From NCBI RefSeq assembly GCF_020085105.1, contig NC_058043.1, forward strand, positions 19,892,667 to 19,956,666: a stretch of DNA of 64,000 nucleotides. Direction: 5' to 3'. Source of the DNA: Siniperca chuatsi. Taxonomy: Eukaryota; Chordata; Actinopteri; Centrarchiformes; Sinipercidae. A program made the translations under genes and the position numbers. Below the pieces are notes generated by a model, which made no database searches, was not told where the DNA came from, and saw only the letters and a program-made list of their open reading frames with translations. Shown here piece by piece: positions 39,993 to 52,200 of this stretch (within the stretch, counting starts at the first letter, position 1; each line of letters opens with the position of its first letter).

Positions 39993-42900
39993 CTTCAAAA
40001 TACACAAATTGGACATGGTTAATAATTCGAGTAAATGTGGTGATAAATCAATTTAAATAGTTATCAATAAATCAATCTTCATATTGCACATTTTATATAT
40101 CCAAATGCAACATAAAGTGTCTCAAAGAATGACTTTAAACAATACATGGATATCATAATTATTACATTACAATGCTTACATTACATCACTTTTTGTACAT
40201 ACCTGCTGGCACCGTTCACACTGGTAAGGCTTCTCCCCACTGTGGACACGCTTGTGTCTCTCAAGGTGGTAGCGCTGGATAAACCTCATATCACACATGT
40301 CACAAGCAAATGGCTTCTCTCCTAAAAGATCACACAAATACACAGTCAATGCATCAATTTTAGCGTCTCGTACCAACAAACTGCGTGCAAAATTTCACTT
40401 ACTAAACTTTATTTGCAAACTATATTTCCAACACTTACAAAAAGTTGGGGGGAAAATGCCCTATCAGTAAATTTCAACAGTGTAGTTTCAGGATCTGTCA
40501 ATTAATATTCTAAAAAGGCCTCGTCATCAACTCATTATGTGTAGATCAGAGTGGACTTTCTTGTTTTCATGGCCCAGATCTACGCAACATAGTGGCCCAA
40601 AAGGTGGGGCAAGTAATTTGAGGCTGGTTCAACATCCCATCAAATGACTTGACAATCCAAACTCGAGTTTGTTGTGACCCCATAGTGTTGCAAGCGCCAG
40701 AGCCTCTCTCAGTGATAAGGGTATGGTGAAGGAACGCATACCCGTATGAGTGAGGCTGTGTCTCTCCAGGTGGTTACGCTGAATAAACCTCATGTCACAC
40801 ATGGAACAAGCATACGGCTTCACCCCTACACACACAGAGCAATATATTAGCCCTACCACCCACAGGTACAAGAAATACAACTTTCAAGCTCAAGCTAGCA
40901 CTAAAATACTGACAGATTATAGCTCATCATTTCTTAATATGTGCATTTCCTTATTTTAGAAAATATGTTGAAATGTACAGACATGCAACTAAGACCATAA
41001 GTTAAACTGTGAATAGAGTTAAGTCAGATTTTAACATATGGCGGAGCTAATCATGTCTGGCTTCAAAGCAAAAACACCCAGATCTGTCATATGCACTGTG
41101 TGAGATTAACATTTAATCACTGTCTTTTCTGAAACATAAATAACATCCTCACTTAACACTCAGCATCCTCTCACCTTCCATTAATTATGCTTATATTTAC
41201 ACCACAAAGATATTAATACATAATTAATGGTAATTTAGAAAAATGTTTCCCCTACAAGTCTTTGAGGTTGAATTTGAAACTGTTATTACTGAATATTAAA
41301 GTTTCCTAAAGCCATTATCTGCTTTTAAGGTTACAAAGATTTTTTTTTCCCAAAATGTTGTAGAAAGTTAAAGATACTGTAAGACTCATTAATATTTAAC
41401 AAATTGCCTCGATCCAATTGAATTCTACCGTAAATGCAAAATAATTTTAGTCATGGTAGAATTAGGTGTTTGGTTGTTCCATGTTGATTTGCCAAAAAAA
41501 AAAAGAAGAAAAGTCCTTTCAGATTGATTCATAAGTGACACAGCAGTACAAAGACTGTTTTTAGTAATGTTGGGTTTCAACAACCCATTCTGATTCAAAA
41601 TTTAGAAGAACTGTGGATCTGTTTAGTTTCGTGCTTTTCAGTTATGCTTATTGACTTTTGAGAGCAAAGTTTAAAGCTACTGCACTTCTGTGTGCGTGAC
41701 AAAAGAGATTATTGATTTTGTGATTCTTTTCTAGTTTAAAAAAGTAAAATGACTTATAAGAAATGACGATATCAGCCCAAAATGTGCTGCAAAGGTAGTT
41801 TTTGCTTTTAACATATTTTTGATTTACTTACTTTCTTACTAAAAATTGCAACTAGGACCTAATAAGAACCAGAATTCAATAGTGGAATTTCAGTCAGATT
41901 CTGCAGGCTTGCTCAACTGAATCTAACCAACAGATTGTGTATAAATCAAAACCTGAATATTGGCCTTTAGGATTCCCACCAACACCATCTGGATCAAGAT
42001 AGAATTTAAAGTTAAAGGGGAGGGAAGCAGACAGACGCACGCTACCTCTGTGACACATGGGCCCCATTTCCACCTGGCATTAACATGCGATCTCGTTGTC
42101 CTGACTGTTCCCGCATTGTGATCGGATCTCAAAGTTCAAATTACTTAGCTGGGATTGGCGGACTTGTCAGTAGACATGGCTTCCCAGGTCAAGGGAAGCA
42201 ATGCCATGGACACGCGTCATTTATTTCTAAAATCACTTTTTGTGAGGGAAGACTTGCTAGCTACTGCTACTACTTGTAGCTTTTGCTGGGCTTGCTTAAG
42301 ATAGCAGAAAGACTGCATTTACACCTGCGCATAACGCATTAACATGCGTTTTTCCTTGTCCAGATATCATATCTAGCTACAGATTGCATTTTAATACCAG
42401 GTGTAAATGATGTAATGGTGTCGCTTGCTTTTCGCTAGCCAGGTATTAGCTTAACCAGGAGTGTGTAACACACAAGAGGTTCACACTATCTGCCAACAAT
42501 TCTGGAGGGCAACTTTCATTTTTTGCTAAGTAGCTTCACCTAGTTTCAAGTAAAGGTTACAGAAATGTGAGATGAATAGTAAATACTTCTACTACGTCTT
42601 ACAAACAGCAACTAACCTGAGCACCTACAAAAAACGTGTTCTGACTATTATTGTAACCACAATAATAGTCAGTATATCTCATATTAGCACAATAAAGAGT
42701 AAATTGTGAGCTATATAATGTGAGAAGGGCAGGTGCACGGACCCATACCCGTATGAGTGAGGCTGTGTCTCGCCAGGTGGTAACGCTGAACAAACCTCAT
42801 GTCACACATGGTACAAGCAAAAGGTTTCACACCTAAACGCAGAGCATCAATACATTATTTTCAGGACTTTTAATTTCTGTGTCACAATCCATCAATCAGT

Positions 42901-43190
42901 AAAGTACTTTAAACATTTATTTACAATTGATGGGTTGTTAACCACTTTTCACTTGCTATTTGAAATTTTCCTAAAAAGGATGCATGTGGAGTTTAGATTT
43001 TTCCTCCAAATCCAATTAAGACTACATTAAACCGTGTTGATCAAATTTCAGATCCACAACTAAACACATCACATGAGCTGATGATGTCACAGTCCTGTAT
43101 TCATTTACATGTAAAGACTTGCTTTAATAATGCATTTACACACATAATGCAGGACAGCCTAGATCAAGAAAAATGTACAACTAGTTACTT

Positions 43191-43234
<44 letters not shown>

Positions 43235-46200
43235 TGCCTCAGACAGCTGACCCTGTATCTAATATAATATTAAATACAGTCTGATCTCAGTGACATGGGT
43301 AAGGTGGGCGGACGCATACCCATATGAGTGAGGCTGTGTCTCGCCAGGTGGTAGCGCTGAAAAAACCTCTTGTCACACATGGTGCAAGCATAAGGTTTCA
43401 CACCTAAATGCAAAGTAGCAATATTAAATGACTTTACCTCAATTTTCATTCTTTACAAATAAATACCTAAGCTATTGGTTATTAACCACATATTCGCCAA
43501 TTCATGCAAAAACAAAAAGATGTGTCACATGTTTCCTTCATGTAACAGCAAAGACAACTACACAACTGGTCGTTTTAGCTATATTGCCAATCAAAATGAT
43601 TAGCCATTATTATTCTAAAGAGTTACAATCACAGTCAGGGAGCACTGCAATCAATGCCTTTACTTTTGTGTATCTTGTTAATAGCCCATTGATTTAAATC
43701 ATTCTAAAGATTATCCAAATACGTTGCTTTATCAGCATTGTTAAAAGCACATTTCAATGTGAAAAGATAACACCAACATACATTTCAAGTAACTGAGCAT
43801 TTCACCACTAGTGATCCTGCCTATTAAAAAAGGGTTGATCAAGTAAGATAATTTCTGAAAAGCGATTTGTAAGAACTGTGGTGACCAAAAATGCAGGCAC
43901 AAGATGTGGCCAAATGTGTCAGTATTGCTGGTTTATACAGCCTTTTTAGTGAATTGTTATAAAAAAAAAAAAGGTGCTAAATGTTCTAGAGGGTATCATT
44001 TATTATTATTGTATGTAAATTGCCTTAACCTACTTAGAGTAAAGGTTACAGAAATGTAACACACACACATACTTTGCTGATATTAGCACAATAAAGACTA
44101 TGTAATAATGACCTACAAAATGTGAGGGGCAGGTGCACTGACGCATACCCGTATGAGTGAGGCTGTGTCTCGCCAGGTGGTAACGCTGAACAAACCTCAT
44201 GTCACACATGGTACAAGCAAAAGGTTTCACACCTAAACGCAGAGCATTAAGGTATTATTTTCAGACTTTGTAATTTTTGTGCGTGTTCACAATCCATCAA
44301 TAAGCAATATACTTTAAATACCTATTCAGAATTGATGGGTTGTTAACCACTTTTTTCAATTGTTTTGAAATTTCCTTTGCAAGAAATTAATTCTTGTTTT
44401 TAATGGTTGTTTTTCCTCAAAATCCAATAAAGAATACATAAAACTGTGTGAACCAATTCTCAAATCCACAACTTAACACATCACATGAGCTGATGATGTT
44501 GCAGTCCTATATTTCTTTACACATTAAGACTTGCTTTAATGTCTTTACACACATAATGTAGGGTAGGCTTGATCAAGAAATCTTTCTACTGATCAGTTTA
44601 AGAGTATACTAATGACTACCTTAGATGGCTGACTCTGTATCTAACATGATGTAATAACAGTCTGATCTCAGTGACATGGGTAAGGTGGGCGGACGCATAC
44701 CCATATGAGTGAGGCTGTGTCTCGCCAGGTGGTAGCGCTGAAAAAACCTCTTGTCACACATGGTACAAGCATAAGGTTTCACACCTAAATGCAAAGTGGC
44801 AATATTATATTACTTTGCCTCATTTTCCCTTTTTTTAAATTTAGGAATTAATATCTACACTATTGGTTATTAACCACAGAATTGCCAATTCATGCAAAAA
44901 CACAAAACTTTCTTTTTAAATATTTTCTTTATAATGCCTTTATCCATTTCATAGTGTTGTAGTTACAAACAAACAAACAAAAACTAAATTTATGGTTAAC
45001 CTGCTCAAATAATAATGGCTAACATCAAACAGACTAGGAAACCTTGTTTATTCATAATGACATTTCCCTTAAATGTAACACTGAAATTAAATGTGCACAC
45101 TGATTTCTAACACTGAATGTCATGGGCACGGTGCACGGACCCATACCCGTATGAGTGAGGCTGTGTCTCGCCAGGTGGTAACGCTGAAAAAACTTCATGT
45201 CACACATGGTGCAAGCATAAGGTTTCACACCTAAACGCAGAGCATCAAGAGAATTATTTTTGTGTCTCTGCCACCAAGAGAAAATAAATAAATCTGTACT
45301 CCCATTTTATAACTTAGGAGTACCAATCTGGACTAAATTGTTATCAGTGGTTAATAACCAATGTCATACCCTAAAATTACTTACAAGGGTACAATATGAT
45401 ATAATAAGATGCTTGTTTCAAATTACAAAATTCCCAGAGGGCATCTAAAATCCACTTACACAACACATGAGATGATGATGTCATGTATTTGATATTACTT
45501 TTGAATAATTTGTGTATAAATACATAGACTAGATCAAGAATACAGATGTTGCAGCATCCTAATCTTGTGACAGGGTTAAGATTGGCTGACGCATACCCAT
45601 ATGAGTGAGGCTGTGTCTCGCCAGGTGGTAGCGCTGAAAAAATCTCTTGTCACACATGGTGCAAGCGTACGGCTTCACCCCTATACACACAAAGTACCAA
45701 CTTTAGCATAAAACACTCAACTGCCAAAAATGATCGACATTAAACTTTACTAATTGCTTAGTAAAGTTTGGGTGCACTTATCAGCGCTGTTTACACTGGA
45801 AATTCCAGCACACTTCAAAAATCTGCTTTTCCAATTGGAAATGACATTTTCACATCTGACTTAAGTTTAAATGTAACTGCTTAAGGCCTAAGGCCAAAGT
45901 TTGAATTAGAAAAATTGAGGGATAATGAAAATATCCTGTGTAGAAAGCAAAATTAACTTAACTATTAATTAATTAACTTCAAACCTAAAAAACAACCAAA
46001 TGACCAGACAATTAATTGAGGCGAAACCAAAGTCCCTAGTGGACAAATTCCAACTAGCACAATAGCAAGTTTTTCACACGATGCCAATAGGTGCTTATGT
46101 TCATGTAATTTCAACATACCGCATCCAGATTTCTGGAATAGATGTGTTTAATGTAAATACTTGAATTTTTGTAACGCTGATCGCAGAGGTTAGACAATTT

Positions 46201-49200
46201 TAGGCAGTTGGTAAACAACTATGCACAACACATTAAGACTGGACATTTGTTTGTAGAGCAACTCTTGTGATTTAACTTAAACTCGTTTATAGTAATGGAA
46301 ACTGCTCCTAAAAAACCATAATACAGAACCTAGCTTTTGATTTTATGCAAAAAGAAGCCATTAACTCTGCTCTCTCTTCAAATTTAAAAATTGTACTGTA
46401 AAAGCCAACAGGCAAAATAAAGAACATCCTTATACAAAACCTGTTACCAAATATGATAGACAATGAAACTAAACTATTACTATATAAAACAGAGGATTAT
46501 GTTATTTCCTCACCATTACTTTGAATGTGAAATGACACAATGACTAAGCTGTGTGAGCAGTCAGCTCTAACTTTGCATGTTTTAATTTTTTACAAGAAAA
46601 AAAAAATTCTCTGTGTGAATTCTATTCTAAATATAAGCTAAATATGAAGTCCCATTCACATCAACTGAGACCCCACAATGTTTTCCCCCCATACAGGTCT
46701 AGCTCCCCACCAGGCCACATTACATAGCCTTAATTCAGAATGATAATTTCCACAACTGCTCCAAAATGAACAGGACTCTCTGTGTCATTACCTGGAAAAT
46801 CCTTGAGTCCTTTATAATGGGAGCTACAGCTAATCGGATTCCTGTTTATTTTTAATTGCACAAATCTAGAATTGATCAGCTGTTGGGAGTCACACGCCTG
46901 CAGCTCCTTCCCAGTAAACGCCTTCTTGACCCAGTTTTTCCATTCTTGCAGTTGTTAAAATTCTATGTGATAATTCAAGTTTGATTCATGCTTGTGCTTC
47001 AAACCACATTTTTAAAAATAAATCAATATTTCAAGCACTTTTGTGAGAAAGATTCTTCATTACATCCAGCTATTGGGGCTGACTATGTACTCCATGCTGT
47101 ATTATGTCAAATCAGAATTTCTACTTACAGCTGAGCTGATTCAAATAAATGCTACAAACCAAAGAGTGGTGTTGGCATTTTTGCGTCATGGTCATCATGT
47201 CATTTCATATAAAAAGTATGGGCGGAAGTATTGTTATGCAAGTGCTTATGAAGCTCCTTGCAGATGCTACATGAAATATTAACACTTGTTAATATAGAGA
47301 CAGAATGCAATACAAACTCGAGTTTGAAGCAGCCATGTAAACATTAATGCGCAAGCATGACTAAAATCAGGGAAAGAGAGGGTCAAGGTTGAAAAAAATT
47401 AGGACATACCTGTATGAGTAAGACTGTGTCTCTCCAGTTGGTAACGTTGTATAAACCTCATGTCACACATGGTACAAGCATACGGCTTCACCCCTAAACA
47501 GAGCACAAGAATGTCTGATGAAGTTCATGAAAACCAAGATTTAAAAAGACATCGTGAAATGCTTTCAGCTTGTTTATTATTGCATGCTTTATTACAGACA
47601 CAATTCTGTTAGAGACATTACACAAAAAAAAGACTTTAAAAACCTGCAGACATCAAGAGTAAGGTGCATCATCAATGAAGGAGAAATATGGCTTACATGC
47701 TACAGTTTGGACCAGCTTGATTAATATTCAGTCATCCTGCAAATAAACTGTTGATGGTGGTGAAAAACTTGTTGAAACTTGGTTTTTCAAGTTATCCCAT
47801 GCTCAAGATGCACCATTTCACTATTTAGTCAGGCTGAACATTCTTGTATTTGCCTGAAAAACTCTTGAGAAACATAGCCTCTTTTCCTGACATTTTAGAC
47901 TATTGATGCCTGCATTTAAAACTTTTTAGTGTAATGTGCTTTTTATTGGGTATGTGATATAGTATTCAACAATACACATGCAACAGTACCATTACAATGT
48001 TCACACAAAAGAAGGTAACTGACAAGGGAGAGAGTCACTTTTTCAGTGGACAGTTTTCCAACAAAGCCTAAAAATTCTAATAAACATTTTTTTAGAAGGG
48101 GAAATTTATTTACCAACAATGGCATAATTATGGTATTGTATATAGAGGGAATAAAAAAAATTCATGTGTAGGTTGTTTATATGAAAGGTTTCATAGTGAA
48201 AGGGGAACAATTAATTCAAGCATACCAGTATGAGTGAGGCTGTGTCTTGCCAAATGGTAACGCTGGAAGAACCTCATGTCACACATGGAGCAAGCGTATG
48301 GCTTCACCCCTAAACGCACACAGTACCAAACTTTAGAAAAGTGTTCTCATGAACTATGTACACAAAATATGTCATTTTACATACAGTAGTCAGTGTTATG
48401 TCATTACAAGGTCTCAAGTATTTTCATGGCCAACTAGTCTCTATACATACAAGAAATAAAATGTTATGTCAACCCTAAAAGCAGTTAGCAAATACAGTGA
48501 GTACACCAGAAAAGAAAAAAAAATTATAATAAAATCGACTAGAGCTTAAACAATCCACATTCAAACCTTTCATATTTAAGGTATTGAATGTGGATTGAGT
48601 AATAAAAATTACAATTTGCTTTGTGTCAAAGTACTCTCACAGGTAGGTGATGCCTACACACAAGGGCAAATATCTACAATCCCTGATGCTGTCAAGTGAG
48701 AGGGATAAATAAAAAACTTATACCCGTATGGGTGAGAGTGTGTCTTGCCAGGTGGTATCTTTGGAAAAATCTCATGTCACACATGGAGCAAGCATATGGC
48801 TTCACCCCTGCACACACAGAGCAAAATATTTTGTAAAAACAGCACAATGAACTGAACAGGACACACTCATTTACATCACGTATCCAGACATGCCAAAAGC
48901 AGTGGCACCAGTATGATGTAACAGTAAATGCATTTCGCTAACATTTTATAATCTGTCGACATGCATGATAAAGGGACCTCAATGAAAACGTCTTTCTACT
49001 GAACTCAGTGCAGCTTTTCAATGCCGACATGCATTGCAAAGGCTGAAAACGTCTTTAGACACAAGTCAAGGTGTAATTTACAGGCACTGCTGTGGAGGTA
49101 CTGTAGCTTGAGAAAATCTGTCCAAAATAGTGCCTGAAAGGGTTAAGCCATAAAACTGAAAGGCACTCCTCCCCAATAGTTAAAACTGCTTGATGCTTAT

Positions 49201-52200
49201 GAATATTTTAAAAACCAGACTACAAGTCATTATATAAACAAGGGAAAGATAAACTTCAGTAAACTGGGTATTTGGGCACTAATGTAGCAAAGAAGGGTGA
49301 ACCCATACCCGTGTGAGTGAGGCTGTGTCTTGCCAAGTGGTAGCGTTGGAAAAATCTCATGTCACACATGGAGCAAGCGTATGGCTTCACCCCTACACAC
49401 ATAAAAAAGTATGCAAATGTAAGCTAGAAACAGAAAAAATAAGTTTCAACACATAACCATCAACTCTTCCCTTAGAATAGCTCTTTTGCTTCTACACATT
49501 ATATCATTAGCCTGAGAAAATAGGCATTTGTGTTGTATTGTGACCACGTGGGTTATTTCAGTCAAACAACAACAAAAAAAACTATCTTAAAAAATTAGGA
49601 GTAATGAACAAATTAATTGCGCAGAACAAAGTAGAGCATTCAGCAGGGGAAAAGCTGCAGTTTTATACATTCAGGTGCCCCACGTATGCATGTATTTACA
49701 TCAAGAGCTAAAAATGGCATGTTTTATATTTTACCATCCTAATACATGTCTGGATACAGCTTTGTGTTTCTGAAAATGTGAATATTTGAAGCTGGTAGTC
49801 ATTTTAGACACTCTAAATCTCTGTTTATACTGCTATGAGTGATAAAGTTAAGGCACTTCTAAAACACCACTACCTAATGAGCTAGGGTAAGCAGACGCAT
49901 ACCAGTATGAGTGAGGCTGTGTCTTGCCAGATGGTAACGTTGGAAGAACCTCATGTCACACATGGAGCAAGCGTACGGCTTCACCCCTACATACACAAAG
50001 TATCAACATATTAGCTAAGACGTTCCTTAAGCATCAAAGGAAAGCATCATTCACAGGCATTAAATCACTAGGACCTGGCAGACATTACAGATTCCAATCA
50101 AGCTTCATGTGAAGGGGTCATTTTTTTAATTTATTTTTTTTTACTTCTAATTAGTAAATATCTTCTGTTATAGGGAGCGGTCATTTTCAAAGAATCTGGT
50201 GTACATTATAAAACTAAAGCAGCAACAGGATATAAGCCAAGCATGTTTAAAACAAGACATACAAGTCAGCAGCAAGATGGTAAAGAAACGTCTAAGACGG
50301 TGATCACACTGGCCAGCTGAAGCAGAAACTTAGCACACTAGCACACTTCTCCACTGTTCACAATTGCAAGTGTCAACAGCATTTTTCAGCACTGTGGTGA
50401 GCATATTTGTTGCCATTTACTGCAAATTGGTTTAACGTCTATATAGTGCATATTAATTAAATTTATGGTGGCATGAAAGTGTGTGTTGCTTTGAAGTGTT
50501 ACAAGTGTGCTTGTTTTCTAGCACTCCAAAGTGATGATCTGCCTTAACTTTCAAAAGCTTCCAATCTGATCTCCGCCATAAACTTACAGCAGAAGCATCT
50601 GTATAAGCAACAGTGCAACTATATAATAAAATCAATTTAAAAAGCCAGACAACGACAGCTAAGACACATGAGCTGTGCAGCCATTAATCTGCATATATAA
50701 TAAGTGTGGACATCAAAGGACTATTCCCATAATATACCATGGCCTAGGTTAATCGGCTACTTCAATATGGCTGGATCAGGCAGGAGGGCATTAACAAAAA
50801 CTGTTACCCAATGTAAAATATTAACTTCAAATTCTAACTTAAATAATTAATTAGCTAATTTAAACTTTCTAGTAAAACCATGCACAACCAGATTTTCTAA
50901 ACACTTGAGTAAGCTAGTCTCCTGAAAAATGTGTCTGCAAAATTATATTATTTTGTCCTTAATTCATTGTGACCAGTCAGCCCCATCTCTTATACTGTGG
51001 CTATGACGCAATGTCGATTTCTTCAAAAATCCTAACTATGATGGAGAAATCCATTGATAGTAAATATTGTATCTCAGTTAATGCGACCGGATATGCAAAA
51101 TGTGTAGAACTAACGTACACTACTACGCTACGTCCACAATGTATGATAGCTAACAGCTAGCTTTATATCTTCAGCTCTGCTAGCATGATAAAGCACCAGT
51201 AACAATATCCTTGGAGAATAAAAAATAGAAAAACATAAAGCCAGAGTAAATTTTGTTGAGCCGCAATGGTACAAGAGGGATAATACACTTTGAGGGGTCC
51301 ACGGGAGCTTTTAGTTCATGTCAGGTGTTTACTTACATCTATTCATACCATGCATTACAATAAATGGGCCACAATTGGACATGTTAAACATCAGCCATTG
51401 ACGATGGTGATGATGATTCAACCCTGTAGTAATTCTAGAGGCTATTGTCTCAACTGTTGTTGTGTTGGACTGCAAAAAGATGTTTCTATATTTTGTCCAC
51501 CCAATTCAACAAAAGGATTTATACGTTTCTTAACAGTAGGATGTACTCCAGGTCTTTTGTATTAGATTGTCTTATACTGTATACATATAACTTTTATATT
51601 TCAACGTACTACTGATATTTTTATAAGTCTACATTTTCTAATGATAAATGGTTGAGATCAGGTGCATCTGGGAAAAAGTCTATGTTGAGGAAAAACAATG
51701 GTTTAAAAAAAGGCATGAAATCCTTGAGCCAAACACTGATCCTAGGACTCCTTAATACGGGATAATGAATAATCCTTTTATGATATGCAAAATGCAATAC
51801 TACAGAACTGCTTAAATGTTCTCTTGACCAACAGTCCAACATATAAAAGGTTACTGTAGGATTTTTACAAGACTTTTCTGATCAACTCCTAAAAGGCTGT
51901 TTTGGTCCTGCATGTTTGCTTGTATGTTGTTTGTGTGGTTGTCCAGAGTGTATATGTTTTTGTTCTTAAGCCTCTCCTGAATAAGAACTATTGATCTCAA
52001 TCAGACTACCTGATTAAATAAAGTTTCTTAACTTGAACTGGGTACGGTAAATGGACGCATACCCGTATGAGTGAGTCTGTGTCTCTCCAGGTGGTAACGC
52101 TGGAAAAACCTCATGTCACACATGGAACAAGCGTACGGCTTCACCCCTACACACACAGAGCATAACATTATTAGCTATTCAGTCTATCAAAGAAGCGAAA

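Larger units (their letters stand above)
42550..43990. repeat. Higher-order repeat unit, copy A (cassettes 13 and 12)
   Basis: Contains two cassette exons plus flanking intron. Intron phrases shared with copy B at 44040-44960 include AAAGGTTACAGAAATGT, TATTAGCACAATAAAGA, TTGATGGGTTGTTAACCACT, ACACATCACATGAGCTGATG and TTGGTTATTAACCACA. The exons repeat at offsets of 1400 and 1381 bases. Confidence 0.85.
44040..44960. repeat. Higher-order repeat unit, copy B (cassettes 11 and 10)
   Basis: Partner of copy A, with the same two exon proteins and intron phrases. A third, older unit (cassettes 9 and 8, 45120-45680) keeps the exon order and an ACATGAGATGATGATGTCA-like intron phrase. Confidence 0.85.
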
